Source: Acidobacteriaceae bacterium (lineage in GTDB: Bacteria; Acidobacteriota; Terriglobia; Terriglobales; Acidobacteriaceae). From it: a DNA stretch of 7,219 bases. Below are positions 5,620 through 7,219 of the stretch, piece after piece. Every line of letters starts with the position of its first letter. The stretch's first letter is position 1. The notes beneath the pieces are model-generated. The model was not told where the DNA came from. It saw nothing but the letters and a program-made list of their open reading frames with translations, and made no database searches. Location of the stretch: the NCBI GenBank assembly GCA_030044455.1, contig JASHVU010000332.1:1-7219 (forward strand), in the 5' to 3' direction. A program made the position numbers and the translations under genes.

Positions 5620-7219
5620 GCGTGCCGCGCGTTGACAGGCCTTCATCCGTCTCGATCCGCAGCGACCCGATGCGCCCGCTGGGGACATCCATCACCGCAA
5701 AGCGCAGAGCAACCGGCTTCGGGCCGGGAATTGCGGCGATATCTGCGAGGCCGGAAATTGCAACTTTCTTAACCTCTGTCGCACTCAGTTTGCGGTTGAG
5801 CGGGATGCTCATGAACTGCCCCGGCTTGCCCTTCTGGTCGAAGGTGCAGACGGCAAGTTGCAGATTCACTTCGATCCTGGCATCATCTATCGGTGCAAGC
5901 GTCAAGTTCGAAGCCCCGATGTTGACGTTGAATTTGAGCCCATCGGGTGAATCAGGTGGCAGAGTTTTCGCCGAGAGCACAATCGAAGTCGCATCGAGGG
6001 GCGTCCCGCATGCCAGCTCCTTCAATGCCTGCCTCACATCCTGCGGCCTCTGCGCGTTCTCCGGAACTGCGAAATAACCACGCCGGTATTCGAGATGCCA
6101 GTCTTTGTTTTTTGCCTCAAGGACGATTCGACGATATTCGCCGTTCCACGTCTTCGAGTCTGGATAATAAGCAATCTCGTAGAAATCGCTGCTATCGTCC
6201 ACGCTGCGGTGAACACAGTCGGCAAGGTCATTGTCACCGGTACAGACCTCGCCACCCGTGCCGTCGGCCATCAGGTGCATCGTGTCCAATTCCCGGCTTT
6301 CTCCTTCTGCCTGCCGGTCCATGGCATAGACCAACTGTGCCTTGGACACGGCAGGGACGAAAGAACTTGCATTATATGTGGACACTGTGGGCGTCCGTAC
6401 GCCGGCAGGATTGATGGGATACACGGCGATCTTTGCATCGCTGAGAGCGTTCGCGACAGCCTCTGTCCTCCTGTTGTAGACGTGCTCCTGCGCTGCGTCC
6501 ATGGCGGGATCGATGCAGATAGGGAAAGCCGTCGAGATCCACAGTAAGTTCTTCCGGCCCGGATATCCCGACATGTGGTGCGCAATTGCTTCCAGAGCAT
6601 CGGCTGTCAGTCGAACCCGAGTGTCCATTTGTTCTCGGTAGACGAATGTTTCAAAGCCGTCGAGTTCACGAAAAAGATCTTGCCATGGACCGGATAAATC
6701 GGGAGGTCCACCTGCGGACTTATTCAGTCCCGTCTCGTCGGATGACGGCCCCGTTACCTTACTGGGCCCCTTTATTGGCAAGTAAGGGTCATCGCGAGGA
6801 TCGACCTGCGCAAAGTCGTGGCCCGCAGTGCTGATAGCCTTCTTCACCGCAGCTTGCAATAGCTTGGGATCGCCCGTAAAGTCCTGCAGCATCTCCAGCT
6901 TGAACCCGAGCAGGAAAACCGCAACCGGAACATCGCTGGGGAGTTGCGCCAGCATTTTCACTGACTGTGCGTGGACTTGTACCTGATATTGGACCTCGGT
7001 GTTTAATCCGTCCATCAGAATAATCGTTGGCGGCACTGGGTTCTTCTGCAGGGCAATCACATTGGTGTAAACGCCGACCGCCGGCTGGTTCTCGACCTCG
7101 GCTTGCCGCGGAAGATTCGCAACCGAGACCTCATTAAAGCTTGAGATCTTCTGCGCACGCCTTTCCTTGCTCTTGCCCGCCGTCTGCTCGAAGAGTTGGA
7201 AATCTTCTGGCTTGAGGCC
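5615..7219 (-). CDS. VWFA-related Acidobacterial domain protein (partial, N-terminus beyond window)
   Basis: The minus-strand frame is open from the right edge to TAA at 5615, giving 534 visible residues; a GTG at 7060 is internal, because upstream residues continue the family pattern (GLKPEDFQLFE, the usual lead-in to the domain). In order: the lead-in (visible residues 1-11), the first beta strand with PPTIILMDGLNTEVQYQ (about 63-79, MIDAS-like position carrying DGLNT), VPVAVFLLGFKLEMLQDFTG, YPGRKNLLWISTAFPI, AKIAVYPINPAGV, and LMADGTGGEVCTGDNDLADC with VDDSSDFYEIAYYP. After it comes a beta-rich C-terminal region of about 170 residues with LEYRRGYFAVPENAQRPQDV. This is the VWFA-related type expanded in Acidobacteriota, usually exported and thought to bind proteins; the ligand is unknown. 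The signal peptide should lie beyond the window. The stop lies within a repeat. Confidence 0.9.
   Translation of the reverse strand, partial: GLKPEDFQLFEQTAGKSKERRAQKISSFNEVSVANLPRQAEVENQPAVGVYTNVIALQKNPVPPTIILMDGLNTEVQYQVQVHAQSVKMLAQLPSDVPVAVFLLGFKLEMLQDFTGDPKLLQAAVKKAISTAGHDFAQVDPRDDPYLPIKGPSKVTGPSSDETGLNKSAGGPPDLSGPWQDLFRELDGFETFVYREQMDTRVRLTADALEAIAHHMSGYPGRKNLLWISTAFPICIDPAMDAAQEHVYNRRTEAVANALSDAKIAVYPINPAGVRTPTVSTYNASSFVPAVSKAQLVYAMDRQAEGESRELDTMHLMADGTGGEVCTGDNDLADCVHRSVDDSSDFYEIAYYPDSKTWNGEYRRIVLEAKNKDWHLEYRRGYFAVPENAQRPQDVRQALKELACGTPLDATSIVLSAKTLPPDSPDGLKFNVNIGASNLTLAPIDDARIEVNLQLAVCTFDQKGKPGQFMSIPLNRKLSATEVKKVAISGLADIAAIPGPKPVALRFAVMDVPSGRIGSLRIETDEGLSTRGTR

Overview
The window looks like a chromosomal segment of an Acidobacteriota bacterium (Terriglobia-like). 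I infer this from the long minus-strand gene of the VWFA-related Acidobacterial type, a Ycf48/BNR-like secreted protein of the kind common in that phylum, an ECF sigma factor followed by two DUF4252-like proteins, and small palindromic repeats in the non-coding gaps. The assignment rests on recognition by eye; no search was possible.

Layout. (1) Bases 1-884, minus: a secreted Ycf48-like beta-propeller protein, start visible, C-terminus beyond the left edge. (2) 885-1125: divergent intergenic region with three related palindromes and a possible ECF-type promoter. (3) 1126-3106, plus: a tight four-gene operon of ECF sigma factor, small single-span membrane protein (probable anti-sigma), and two tandem secreted DUF4252-like paralogues, with overlapping or nearly overlapping ends. 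(4) 3107-3286: gap with one hairpin. (5) 3287-4246, plus: gluQ, glutamyl-Q tRNA(Asp) synthetase, carrying a 15-codon in-frame palindromic insertion. (6) 4250-4275: hairpin terminator between convergent genes. (7) 4288-5211, minus: pirin-family protein with the full iron-binding His/His/His/Glu set. (8) 5212-5614: non-coding region rich in palindromes, including a MITE-like segment bounded by imperfect inverted repeats. (9) 5615-7219, minus: VWFA-related Acidobacterial protein, start beyond the right edge.

How the parts relate. Only the sigma operon looks like a functional system: a cytoplasmic sigma factor, a membrane-anchored candidate regulator and two exported proteins form a plausible envelope-sensing or envelope-response unit. 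gluQ (tRNA modification), pirin (cupin) and the VWFA protein appear to be independent single genes. The most striking sequence-level signals are the repeats: three palindromes whose stems differ by compensatory changes, a palindrome inserted in frame inside gluQ with an apparent 5-bp duplication, and a 164-bp element with inverted ends, one more copy of which contains the stop codon of the VWFA gene. I saw no tRNA, rRNA, CRISPR array, transposase or phage gene.
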